Shown: positions 17,982 through 26,877 of the stretch, one piece after another
How the letters are laid out: every line of letters starts with the position of its first letter
Position numbering within the stretch: position 1 is the first letter of the stretch
Assembly: GCF_019457535.1 (NCBI RefSeq)
Contig: NZ_CP080417.1
Span: 3,658,001-3,722,000, forward strand
DNA length: 64,000 bases
Origin: Shewanella halotolerans
GTDB taxonomy: Bacteria > Pseudomonadota > Gammaproteobacteria > Enterobacterales > Shewanellaceae
Reading direction: 5' to 3'
Program-made: the position numbers and the translations under genes
Notes under the pieces: model-generated
Seen by the model: only the letters and a program-made list of their open reading frames with translations
Databases searched by the model: none
Told to the model about the DNA's origin: nothing

Positions 17982-19080
17982 TTAAAGGCCAGATTTCAGG
18001 CTAGCTTCAATAAACTTGTCCAGATCGCCGTCGAGGACGCTCTGGGTATTACGGTTTTCCACGCCGGTACGCAGATCTTTGATACGGGCATCGTCCAGCA
18101 CGTAAGAGCGGATCTGGCTGCCCCAGCCGATATCAGACTTGGCGTCTTCAGCGGCTTGCTTCTCGGCGTTTTGCTTATGCATTTCCAGTTCGAACAACTT
18201 AGCTTTCAGCTGTTTCATCGCCGTGTCTTTGTTCTTGTGCTGTGAACGATCGTTCTGGCATTGCACCACGGTATTGGTCGGCAAGTGGGTAATACGCACC
18301 GCAGATTCGGTACGGTTAACGTGCTGACCACCAGCGCCCGAGGCGCGGTAAACGTCGATGCGCAGATCCGCCGGATTGATATCGATCTCGATAGAGTCGT
18401 CGATCTCCGGATAGACAAACACAGAGCAGAACGAGGTGTGACGCTTACCCGAGGAGTCGAACGGCGACTTACGCACCAGACGGTGTACCCCAGTTTCGGT
18501 GCGTAGCGACCCGAAGGCGTACTCGCCGGTAAACTTGATGGTGGCGCCCTTGATACCGGCGACATCGCCGTCGGTGACTTCGATAAGCTCAGGCTTATAG
18601 CCCTTGGCTTCGCCCCAGCGCAGATACATACGTAGCACCATGTTGGCCCAATCCTGAGCCTCGGTACCACCAGAACCCGATTGAATATCAAGGTAGCAAT
18701 CAGAGGCGTCGTTCGGACCCGAGAACATGCGGCGGAACTCCAGCTCTTCCAGGCGCTTCTCTAGACCAGCCAGCTCGCTGTTGGCGTCGTTGAAGGTGTC
18801 TTCATCTTCCTCTTCGACCGCCAGCTCCAGCAGGCCTTCCACATCCTCTAGGCCACTGTCCATATCGTCTATGGTCTTGACCACGGCCTCGAGAGAGGCG
18901 CGCTCTTTACCCAGGGCCTGAGCATTATCGGGATTGTTCCAAACGTCGGCGCTCTCTAGCTCTCGACTGACTTCTTCTAGACGCTCACTCTTGGCATCGT
19001 AGTCAAAGATACCCCCGAAGAAGTTGGGTGCGCTCGGCCAGCTCCTTGATTTTAAATTTAACCGGATTTACTTCAAACAT
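17982..19080 (-). CDS. prfB: Peptide chain release factor 2, with programmed +1 frameshift
   Basis: Reading from the ATG at 19080 gives 25 codons ending in a UGA at 19005; shifting +1 there gives a protein of 365 residues, the usual RF2 length. The N-terminus is MFEVNPVKFKIKELAERTQL. The catalytic GGQ is in GAGGQHVN, and the SPF recognition tripeptide is in KSPFDSSGKRH. RF2 terminates translation at UGA and UAA. It is the first gene of an operon with lysS. This is a functional gene and not a pseudogene. Confidence 0.96.
19003..19017 (-). promoter_or_regulatory. prfB programmed +1 frameshift site
   Basis: The minus strand reads CGGGGGTATCTTTGAC: an internal Shine-Dalgarno-like GGGGG three bases before the slippery CTT and the in-frame TGA. 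This is the classic autoregulatory signal by which low RF2 promotes slippage and its own synthesis. The first G is replaced by C compared with the AGGGGG of E. coli. Confidence 0.95.
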
Positions 19081-19269
19081 GACTCTTTCTACTTAAAATT
19101 CGATTGGCAGGAATGCAAACGCGGTATTTTAACGCAATCGCCCCAATTCGCATAGGGGCACACTCAGTCTTATTGAGCGAATTTCATCGCAAAAAACAGC
19201 ATTATTGCTCCCAATGACTCGACGGGAGAATCCCCACCCCTTTTCGACAGGCTGGCTATAATGTTCAAT

Positions 19270-20250
19270 ATGAAACAGACGAACCAATGCTGCTATCACG
19301 AAGACGAAGGTTTCTCCTGCACCGAGCCAGCCGAAGCCTCAGGGCTCTGTTATTGGCATGATCCTAAAATCATTAAAGATAAGCCGGAAGATGTCGCCCG
19401 TCTGGAGGCCTTCGCCCGCAACGGCGGCATGCTGCGGGGCATCTCCCTCAAGCGTGCCAACCTGCCCGGCATCGATCTGGTGAGGCACCATCAGAAGACA
19501 GGCTTCGACATGAGCCACGCCGAGCTGTACCGCGCCAATTTGCAGGGGGCGCACATGTTTAACCTCAACCTGCAACACGCCAGCCTGATGAAGGCAGATC
19601 TACGTGAGGCCAATGTTCACTGCGCCAATCTGGTGGGCACCAACCTGCTGGGGATCAAGTGGAACGGCGCCAAGATAGAGAACATCAATACCGGTAAGCT
19701 CCTCAGGCAGGAACGCCTGGCCAACGAGGCAGAGAGAGTGGGCGAAACCGAGATCGCCCTCGACTATTTCGAACAGGCAGAGGAGATCTACCGGGATCTG
19801 CGCAAGGCCGCCGAGCGTGAAGGTCTGTTTGCCATGGGCGGCGACTACCTGCGTAAAGAGCTCACCATGCGCCGCCATCAGATGCCCAAATACAGCTATT
19901 CCCGCGCCCTCTCCAAGATGATCGACATCTTCTGCGGCTATGGCGAGGCGCCCACTAGGGTGATCGGCTTCTCCATGGGGCTCATCTTCGTCTGCGCCCT
20001 GCTCTATCTGTTTACCGGTCTCAACTATGACGACAATATTCATGTCTTCAACTGGCAAAACGATCTCACCACCAACCTGGCACTCTTCTTCAACTGCATC
20101 TATTACTCGGTCGTCACCTTCACCACACTAGGCTATGGCGACTTCACCCCCATTGGCTATTCCCGCGCCATCGCTGCCGTCGAGGCCTTCACCGGCAGCT
20201 TTACCATCGCCCTGTTCGTGGTGGTGTTCGTTAAGAAGATGACCCGCTAA
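19270..20250 (+). CDS. Pentapeptide-repeat protein fused to a two-helix potassium channel
   Basis: A 326-residue protein from the ATG at 19270 (an upstream ATG at 19261 is in frame). Residues 1-40 hold a compact Cys/His-rich motif (CCYH, C, CYWH) that looks like a small metal site. Residues about 55-145 are pentapeptide repeats with the A-x-L-x-x pattern (AELYRANLQGAHMFNLNLQ, ADLREANVHCANLVGTNL). A helical linker follows, then a two-transmembrane ion channel: one helix near residues 232-250, a pore loop with the selectivity filter TTLGYGDFTP, and a second helix to the C-terminus. The filter marks a K+ channel of the Ion_trans_2 family. Nothing else in the locus explains its signal. The fusion is rare enough to deserve attention, but related proteins may be common in Shewanella. 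Confidence 0.85.
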   Translation: MKQTNQCCYHEDEGFSCTEPAEASGLCYWHDPKIIKDKPEDVARLEAFARNGGMLRGISLKRANLPGIDLVRHHQKTGFDMSHAELYRANLQGAHMFNLNLQHASLMKADLREANVHCANLVGTNLLGIKWNGAKIENINTGKLLRQERLANEAERVGETEIALDYFEQAEEIYRDLRKAAEREGLFAMGGDYLRKELTMRRHQMPKYSYSRALSKMIDIFCGYGEAPTRVIGFSMGLIFVCALLYLFTGLNYDDNIHVFNWQNDLTTNLALFFNCIYYSVVTFTTLGYGDFTPIGYSRAIAAVEAFTGSFTIALFVVVFVKKMTR

Positions 20251-20358
20251 AACCAGAGTGTGATCCACCTCAAATCACACTAATTCCGCCACGGTGCAAG
20301 CCAACAAACTCAGCACAATTTGTGAGCAGCACTGCAAATGCAGCACAAAAAATCACTA

Positions 20359-20460
20359 CTAAGACCTGTGGTGAAAAAGCCTCTGGGTATACTCAAGCAA
20401 ACCTTGTTTCGCTAATTTACGATAAGCCTCTTTACCCATAGGCAGTCCATAAAAAATCAT
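20359..20460 (-). CDS. Candidate small ORF upstream of formate dehydrogenase
   Basis: A 33-residue frame starting MIFYGLPMGKEAYRKLAKQG. In-frame upstream TTG codons (20481 and 20487) would add a hydrophobic segment (SLATLVSSMIFYGL), giving a 40- to 42-residue membrane-type small protein with a basic C-terminus. No good ribosome-binding site is visible for any of the starts. It is antisense to nothing and divergent from the large formate dehydrogenase gene. The evidence is composition only; it may be chance. Confidence 0.25.
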   Translation of the reverse strand: MIFYGLPMGKEAYRKLAKQGLLEYTQRLFHHRS

Positions 20461-20515
20461 CGACGAGACCAAGGTAGCCAAGCTCAAGCTTAGATTCTAA
20501 TAAAAGGTCCCTACC

Positions 20516-23500
20516 ATGATAGAACTCACCTTCGACGGCCAGGTCGTCAAAGCCAACCGGGGCGAAGATCTGCTCACCTGTGCCAAGGCCGCAGGCATAG
20601 CGATCCCTAATTTATGTCATCTGGGCAAGCAACTGGACGACAAACTCGCGGGCAAACAAGACTGTAACCTCTGCTATGTCGAGGTACGCGACGAAAAGGG
20701 CGACTTTCACACAGTCAAGGCCTGTAAGACACAGGTCGAGGCACCGCTCGAGGTGATCACCCATTCGGCCGCCCTCAGCAAACGCCGCCAAGCGGCGCTG
20801 AAACACCTTTTGAGCGACCACTTCGCCGACTGCGAAGCCCCCTGCCAACAGGCCTGTCCGGCCGGCGTAGACGTGCAGTCCTATCTGCTGCATATCGCCC
20901 AGGGCAACCACAAGAAAGCGGTCAAGGTGATCAAACAAACCCTACCGCTGCCGCTCTCTATCGGCCGTGTCTGCCCGGCGTTTTGCGAATCGGCCTGTCG
21001 CCGCGGCGAGCTGGATGAGCCCCTGGCCATTCGCCAGCTCAAGCGTCACGCCGCCGATCTGGATCTGGACAGTGAAGACACCTATGTGCCGCCCAAGGCG
21101 CCCGCTACCGGCAAACGCGTCGCCATCATAGGCAGCGGCCCGGCGGGGATCAGCGCGGGTTACTACCTCTCTAACGCAGGTCACGAGGTAACCATTTTCG
21201 AGTCCATGCCCAAGGCGGGCGGCTGGCTAAGATACGGTATTCCCGAGTACCGTCTGCCCAAGCAGATCCTGGACAGAGAGATAGACCTCCTGTGTCAAAA
21301 TGGCCTTGTGATACAGACAGATACTCGCCTCGGCCGAGACATCCACCTCAAGGAGCTGGTCAACCAATTCGACGCCGTCTGTCTCGCCATCGGCGCCCAG
21401 AAGGCGGTGCCCATGAACTACCCGGGTGTAGACCTCGAAGGTTGCTATTTAGGCGTGGATTACCTTAAGGATCACTGCACAGACAACAACTACCACACGG
21501 GCCAGAAGGTGGCGGTGATCGGCGGCGGCAACACCGCCATCGACTGCGCCCGCACCGCGCTGCGCAAGGGCGCCGAGGTGACCCTGTTCTATCGCCGCAC
21601 CCGCGACGAGATGCCGGCTGAGGCCTATGAAATAGAGGAGGCCGAACATGAGGGTGTGCGCTTCTATTTCCTCACCAACCCCATCGAAAACCATGGCGAC
21701 GCCAATGGCCGTATCAATGCCGTCACCTTCGAGAAGATGCGCCTGGGCGAGCCAGATGCCTCCGGCAGACGCTCACCCCAGGCCACGGGCGAGACCTTCA
21801 CCGAGGCGTTCGATACGGTTATCCCGGCGGTCTCCCAGACACCGGACATGACCTTCCTCGAGCATCCAGAGAGCCAGCTCTCCACCGGCGAGGTGGCCCT
21901 GACCCGCTGGAACACCTTCTCCGGCTGTGAACATACTATGTCATCAGGGGTGGAGAAGCTGTTCGTGCTTGGGGATTCGCGCACCGGCCCCGCCACGGCA
22001 GTCGCCGCAGTGGCCGATGGTCGCAAGGCGGCTAACGCCATCGAGAAACTGCTGAGCGGCGAGCTGAGCTGTGAGCTGACACCCGCGCCCTTCAACTCCC
22101 AGAAGCAGGATGAGCAGAAGCCAGACAGCCGTCACTTCCCTGCCCGTCTGCTACAGGCCAAGGCCAAAATGCCGGAACTCGCCATCAACAAGCGCCTGGA
22201 TAATTTCGACGAGATTGAACTTGGCTTTAACGATGAGGAGGCGATGCTCGAGGCCGCCCGCTGCCTGGAGTGTGGCTGTCAGGCCAACACTGAGTGTGCC
22301 CTGCGGGACTACGCCACCGAGTACCGTGTCGATGGCGCCGCGCTCGATAAACAGGGCCACCGCGCCTTTACCCAAGATGCCAGCACACCTTTTATCAACT
22401 TCGACCCCAACCGCTGCATCAGCTGCGGTGCCTGCGTCGCCATGTGCCGCCAGCAGTCTGGCCATCAAGCGATCAGCTTCGAGCCCGACAGCTATCTAGC
22501 CCTGCCCCAGGAGATGGCCGCCTCGCACACTCGCCAGGCGCCTCGCGCTGGGTTCAGCGCCACCATGGCCGACAGCCAATGTGTGCAGTGCGGTAACTGT
22601 ATCCAGGTCTGCCCCACAGGGGCACTGACCGATGCCAGAGACAAGCGTCAGGGGGTTAAACATGAGCTGAAACAGACCTCCACCGTCTGCACTTACTGCG
22701 GCGTGGGTTGCCGTGTCATCATCCACAGCGATCCCTTAACGGGCGAGATCAAACGGGTATCGGGCGACAACCGATCCCAGGTCAACGAGGGGATGCTCTG
22801 CGTCAAGGGCCGCTTCGGATTCGACTTCATCAACAGCCAGCAACGCCTGACCCAGCCGCTGCTGCGCAAAGATGGCGAGCTGGTGCAGGTCAGCTGGAAT
22901 GAGGCGATCGACTACATAGGCACCCAGCTAGATCGCATCAAGGCAGAACATGGCGGCGACGCCATCGCCGGCCTGGCCTCGGCCAAGGCGACCAACGAAG
23001 ACAACTATCTGTTCCAAAAGCTGTTTAGAAGCGTCATCGGCACCAACAACATAGATCACTGCGCCCGCCTGTGTCATGCCTCGACGGTCACCGCCCTGCA
23101 AGAAAGCCTTGGCAGCGGCGCCATGACCAATGATATTCCGTCGATAAAATCCTCGGATCTCATCTTCATCCTGGGCTCGGATACCGAGGCCGCCCACCCC
23201 ATCATCGCCTCCAAGATCAAACAGGCGGTGAACCAACACGGTGCCCGCCTAGTGGTGGCCGACCCCAAACGGGTGAGCATCGCCGACAGCGCCGAGCTCT
23301 ACCTGCGTCACCGCCCCGGCAGCGACGTCATGCTGCTCAACGCCATCATGCAGGAGATCATCAAGCAGGGCTGGCACGACGAGGACTATATAGACCGACG
23401 CGTAGAAGGATTCGACGCACTTCGCGCCGAGGTGATGAAGGACGACTATAGCCTGAGTAACGCCGCCAAGATCACAGGCGTCGACGCCGATGAGATAGCG

Positions 23501-24748
23501 CATCTGGCGCGCATGATAGGCACGGCAGAGAAGACCGCCATCTACTACGCCATGGGGATCACCCAGCACACCTCGGGACACGACAATGTCACCGCCATCG
23601 CTAACCTGCAACTGCTGTGCGGCAACATAGGCGTCGAGGGCGCGGGGATCAACCCGCTGCGGGGCCAGAGCAATGTCCAGGGCGCCTGTGACATGGGCGC
23701 CCTGCCCAACTACTTCACCGGCTACCAGAAGGTCACCGACCCCGAGGTGCAAGCCGCCTTCAGACAAGCCTGGCAACAGGAGTGGCTACCGGAACAGATA
23801 GGCCTGGCGGCTACCGAGATGATGCACGCCCTGGCCCACGGCAGACTCAAGGCCCTCTATGTGATGGGGGAAAACCCTGTGCTGAGCGATCCCGATCAGG
23901 CCCATGTGATGCAGGGGCTGGAGTCGGCCGAGCTGCTGATCGTCCAGGATATCTTTATGACGGAGACGGCCCAGCTGGCCGACGTGGTGTTGCCGGCCGC
24001 CAGCTTCGCCGAGAAGCCAGGCCACTTCACCAATACCGAGCGCCGGGTGCAGCGCCTGCAGGCGGCGATTAACAGCCCAGGCCTGGCGCGCCGCGACTGG
24101 CAGATCATCACAGATATCGCCAAGGCACTCGGCGCCGACTGGCGCTATGAGAATGAGGAATCGATCTGGCAGGAGCTGATCCGCGTCACGCCCCAGTACC
24201 GTGGCATCGGTTGGCAGGACACAGACCCGAGTACGCCACAAGGCCTGCTGGGTAAACATTGGCCCTGCCCAGAGCCTGGCCATGAGGGCACCCGCCTGAT
24301 GCATAAAGAGCGCTTTACCCGCGGGCTCGGCAAGATGACGCCCGTCGGCTATCGCCTGCCGGCCGAACTGCCCTGCGAAGATTACCCCTTCACCCTCTCC
24401 ACCGGGCGCCTGTTGGAGCAGTTCCACACAGGCACCCTGACCCGCAAGACGGACGGCCTCAATACCCTGGGGTCGCCCAGGGTGATGATGTCGGCCATCG
24501 ACGCCGACCGTCTGGGGGTGAACAACGGCGACGTGCTGACTCTGTCGACGAGACGCGGCAGCATCAACATCGCCGCCTTCGTCACGCGCCGCGCCCAGCC
24601 GGGAGTGCTTTTCCTGCCCTTCCACTTTGCCGAGGCGGCGGCCAACAAGCTAACCAACAATGTGCTGGACCCTGTGGCCAAGATCCCTGAATTTAAGATC
24701 TGCGCCGTCAGGGTCGAGAAGGCCAACGAGGCGATCTGCTGGTCTTAG
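20516..24748 (+). CDS. fdhA: Large fused formate dehydrogenase (ferredoxin-GltD-like-molybdopterin), Cys-type
   Basis: A 1410-residue protein with many modules. Residues 1-80 form a 2Fe-2S ferredoxin domain. Residues about 95-190 are a GltD/DPD-type region with two cysteine sets (CEAPCQQACPAG, CPAFCESACRRGE). Residues about 195-500 are an FAD/NAD(P) reductase (VAIIGSGPAGISAGYYLSNA; VAVIGGGNTAIDCARTAL followed by YRRTRDE, suggesting NADPH). Next come 4Fe-4S ferredoxin motifs (CISCGACVAMC, CVQCGNCIQVC) and a molybdopterin domain starting near residue 722 (CTYCGVGC). The active site, CARLCHAST, has Cys853 where E. coli FdhF has selenocysteine, followed by the conserved His. It probably couples formate oxidation (or CO2 reduction) to NAD(P)H. 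It is a single gene with its own terminator. Confidence 0.88.
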   Translation: MIELTFDGQVVKANRGEDLLTCAKAAGIAIPNLCHLGKQLDDKLAGKQDCNLCYVEVRDEKGDFHTVKACKTQVEAPLEVITHSAALSKRRQAALKHLLSDHFADCEAPCQQACPAGVDVQSYLLHIAQGNHKKAVKVIKQTLPLPLSIGRVCPAFCESACRRGELDEPLAIRQLKRHAADLDLDSEDTYVPPKAPATGKRVAIIGSGPAGISAGYYLSNAGHEVTIFESMPKAGGWLRYGIPEYRLPKQILDREIDLLCQNGLVIQTDTRLGRDIHLKELVNQFDAVCLAIGAQKAVPMNYPGVDLEGCYLGVDYLKDHCTDNNYHTGQKVAVIGGGNTAIDCARTALRKGAEVTLFYRRTRDEMPAEAYEIEEAEHEGVRFYFLTNPIENHGDANGRINAVTFEKMRLGEPDASGRRSPQATGETFTEAFDTVIPAVSQTPDMTFLEHPESQLSTGEVALTRWNTFSGCEHTMSSGVEKLFVLGDSRTGPATAVAAVADGRKAANAIEKLLSGELSCELTPAPFNSQKQDEQKPDSRHFPARLLQAKAKMPELAINKRLDNFDEIELGFNDEEAMLEAARCLECGCQANTECALRDYATEYRVDGAALDKQGHRAFTQDASTPFINFDPNRCISCGACVAMCRQQSGHQAISFEPDSYLALPQEMAASHTRQAPRAGFSATMADSQCVQCGNCIQVCPTGALTDARDKRQGVKHELKQTSTVCTYCGVGCRVIIHSDPLTGEIKRVSGDNRSQVNEGMLCVKGRFGFDFINSQQRLTQPLLRKDGELVQVSWNEAIDYIGTQLDRIKAEHGGDAIAGLASAKATNEDNYLFQKLFRSVIGTNNIDHCARLCHASTVTALQESLGSGAMTNDIPSIKSSDLIFILGSDTEAAHPIIASKIKQAVNQHGARLVVADPKRVSIADSAELYLRHRPGSDVMLLNAIMQEIIKQGWHDEDYIDRRVEGFDALRAEVMKDDYSLSNAAKITGVDADEIAHLARMIGTAEKTAIYYAMGITQHTSGHDNVTAIANLQLLCGNIGVEGAGINPLRGQSNVQGACDMGALPNYFTGYQKVTDPEVQAAFRQAWQQEWLPEQIGLAATEMMHALAHGRLKALYVMGENPVLSDPDQAHVMQGLESAELLIVQDIFMTETAQLADVVLPAASFAEKPGHFTNTERRVQRLQAAINSPGLARRDWQIITDIAKALGADWRYENEESIWQELIRVTPQYRGIGWQDTDPSTPQGLLGKHWPCPEPGHEGTRLMHKERFTRGLGKMTPVGYRLPAELPCEDYPFTLSTGRLLEQFHTGTLTRKTDGLNTLGSPRVMMSAIDADRLGVNNGDVLTLSTRRGSINIAAFVTRRAQPGVLFLPFHFAEAAANKLTNNVLDPVAKIPEFKICAVRVEKANEAICWS

Positions 24749-24764
24749 GGCAAGCTGACGTAGT

Positions 24765-24797
24765 AAAAAGGCCACAACTCCTGTTGTGGCCTTTTTC
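24765..24797 (+). terminator. Terminator of the formate dehydrogenase gene
   Basis: An AAAAAGGCCACAAC / GTTGTGGCCTTTTT stem with a four-base loop and a T-rich tail, 16 bases after the stop. Confidence 0.92.
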
Positions 24798-24839
24798 TTT
24801 GCGGCGAAGCAACTTAAGCGTAATGCTTCGAGCAGGCTG

Positions 24840-24893
24840 CTACACCTTAGACTGCCCGCTACACCTTAAACTGACCCTCTACACCTTAAACTG
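24840..24893. repeat. Three copies of the chemoreceptor gene's last codons
   Basis: CTACACCTTAAACTG occurs at 24879-24893 (the true 3' end, encoding QFKV-stop on the minus strand), again at 24859-24873, and with one change at 24840-24854. The unit repeats every 19-20 bases downstream of the gene. Confidence 0.75.
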
Positions 24894-26543
24894 GCCAACT
24901 AGGGTATCCAGGTTGCGCCCCTCGTTGGCCAGTCCCTGACTGGTATCCGAGGCGCTGTTACTGGCCTGTAGCAGCTCGTTGACGATCTCCTGAATCGCAA
25001 ACACGTTGCGGTTGATCTCCTCGGTCACCGAACTCTGCTCTGTGGCTGCCGTGGCGATCTGGGTACTCATGTCGTTAATCGAGGTCACCGCCGAGGTCAC
25101 CGCCCCCAGGCTATCTGAGATCGCCCGCGACGAGGTCACCGAGCGATGACAGCTCTGCTGGCTCGACTCCATGCTGCTCACCGCCAGCGACACCAGATTA
25201 TGCAGCTCAGACAGCATCTCGTTGATCTCTAAGGTACTGGCCTGTGTCCGGCTGGCGAGGCTGCGCACCTCATCGGCTACCACGGCAAAGCCGCGACCCT
25301 GCTCACCGGCGCGGGCGGCCTCGATAGCGGCGTTGAGGGCAAGCAGGTTGGTCTGCTCGGCGATGCCACCTATCACACTCAACACGCTGTTGATCTTCTG
25401 TGACTGCTCGTTGAGGGAGTTGATATGTCCGGCCGCCATATCGATCTCCGCCATCAGGGTCGAGACCTCATGCAGCGAGCTGTCGACGCACTCCTGAGCG
25501 TTACCCACATCCTGGGTGGCCGCCTGAGTTGCCTCGGCCACCTGAGTAGTGCTCATGGCCACCTCGGAGGCGGTCGCCGACATCTCGGTGATCGCCGTGA
25601 CCACCTGATCCGTCTCGTTGTTGTGGCTGATCAGCTGCTGCGCCATGGCGGCGGTCTGGGAGGAGATATTATCCGCGCCGCTCTTCACCTCGACGGTGGC
25701 CCTGGCCACATCCTTGATGATCCCCTGCAGCTTATCAACAAACTGGTTGAAGGCGCGGCCCAGCATGGCGATCTCATCACTGCCCTGCACGTCCAGGCGC
25801 TTGGTCAGATCCCCCTCACCCTTGGCGATATCTTCGAGGTTCTGCACCATGTTGTGAATGGGGTTAACCATGCGTTGGGCGGCCACCAGCATCACCACGG
25901 CGGTGATCGCCACCAGCACCAATGCAAAGAGCATGATCATCATCGCCTTGTCATTCATGTGCTTGGTCATCACCTCACGATAGCTCTCCACCTGGGCGTC
26001 GATATCGTCGGTGTAGGCACCTGTGCCCAAGATCCAATCTTTACCCGGCACGGTTGCGGCATAGCCTATCTTAGGCACCAGGCCCGTGACCCCAGGTTTG
26101 GAGTAGTCATAATTGAAGAAGCCATCGCCGCTTCTGGCGGCATCAATCAGGCCGACAACTATCTTCTTGCCGTTAGGGTCTGTCATGCCGATCTGCGCCG
26201 TGCCCTCCAGCGCGGGCTTGACCGCGTGGAAACGGTTGAAGCCGTCAAAATCATAAATGAAGAAGTAACCGGCGGTGCCGAAGCGCACGTTACGCAGCGC
26301 CTTGTTCACATCGCCCGCCGTCCCCAGGGAGAGCTGATGCTCGACGATATCCAGGGCGATATCGACCTGATCCTTGAGCTGCGCCTTACGCTCGCTATAG
26401 AGGCTCGCCTTGAAGGTCGACATATTCTCTTCGAGGGAGTTAGATTCCAGGTTATAGGTGATTGAAACTAAAAAGATAAAACTCAAAATCAGGGGCAGGA
26501 GAGCAAATACCAACAGCTTATTTTTCATTCTTAATTGCCACAT
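24879..26543 (-). CDS. Methyl-accepting chemotaxis protein with a Cache-type sensor
   Basis: A 554-residue receptor from the ATG at 26543, which has GGAG upstream; the frame extends to a TTG at 26555. It has a first membrane helix (residues 8-28), a periplasmic sCache_2 domain that includes FNYDYSKPG and ILGTGAYTDDIDAQV, a second helix (MIMLFALVLVAITAVVMLV near residue 200), a HAMP domain (MVNPIHNMVQNLEDIAKGEG), and a signalling domain with the hairpin tip EQTNLLALNAAIEAARAGEQGRGFAVVADEVR. It should feed the CheA/CheW pathway. The Cache fold often binds small carboxylates. Placement right after a formate dehydrogenase is suggestive of a matching ligand, though this is only inference. Confidence 0.92.
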   Translation of the reverse strand: MWQLRMKNKLLVFALLPLILSFIFLVSITYNLESNSLEENMSTFKASLYSERKAQLKDQVDIALDIVEHQLSLGTAGDVNKALRNVRFGTAGYFFIYDFDGFNRFHAVKPALEGTAQIGMTDPNGKKIVVGLIDAARSGDGFFNYDYSKPGVTGLVPKIGYAATVPGKDWILGTGAYTDDIDAQVESYREVMTKHMNDKAMMIMLFALVLVAITAVVMLVAAQRMVNPIHNMVQNLEDIAKGEGDLTKRLDVQGSDEIAMLGRAFNQFVDKLQGIIKDVARATVEVKSGADNISSQTAAMAQQLISHNNETDQVVTAITEMSATASEVAMSTTQVAEATQAATQDVGNAQECVDSSLHEVSTLMAEIDMAAGHINSLNEQSQKINSVLSVIGGIAEQTNLLALNAAIEAARAGEQGRGFAVVADEVRSLASRTQASTLEINEMLSELHNLVSLAVSSMESSQQSCHRSVTSSRAISDSLGAVTSAVTSINDMSTQIATAATEQSSVTEEINRNVFAIQEIVNELLQASNSASDTSQGLANEGRNLDTLVGQFKV

Positions 26544-26877
26544 GTTCCACTCCAACAGGGTTTATTACATTTGTAAGTAAAATATAGCTAAAAAGTACCA
26601 GTGTCAGTGCTTAATGCTAGATAAATTGTAGTAGATCAATAATCTTAGCCAACTTGCCCGAAATTTCCGCCTAACATAAAAAAAGCCAGCATTCCATCCC
26701 TGGAATACTGGCAATCACTTCAGTAATTGGTTTGTGCTAACAGATAGTGCTAACAAATAGTACTTAGGTGTCACTCCGACGGCTAAGCACAAATTTTACA
26801 CACTCACTTTCCGGCTTAGTATGAGGCGGCTTAGTATCAGGCGGCTCAATAGCAAACCGCCTGACACCTTGACCTGA
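26544..26877. other. Intergenic region between protease and chemoreceptor genes
   Basis: The stretch carries the chemoreceptor promoter (AT-rich, 26570-26640), the protease terminator (26678-26712), a short repeat GCTAACARATAGT near 26738-26762, and two copies of GGCTTAGTATSAGGC (26813-26827, 26828-26842) running into a small hairpin (CAGGCGG at 26838 with CCGCCTG at 26857). No open reading frame is convincing. Confidence 0.6.
26678..26712 (-). terminator. Terminator downstream of the large protease gene
   Basis: On the minus strand, GCCAGTATTCCA pairs with TGGAATGCTGGC (one wobble) and is followed by seven T residues. It lies about 165 bases past the protease stop. Confidence 0.88.

Noticed and set aside
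17982..19080. prfB appears broken because its frame starts at 18884 and an in-frame TGA lies upstream
   Set aside because: The TGA sits in the classic frameshift context (GGGGG, CTT TGA C); joining the frames gives a full 365-residue RF2.
23072..23074. A selenocysteine codon in the formate dehydrogenase active site
   Set aside because: The codon is TGT (Cys853); no in-frame TGA occurs there.
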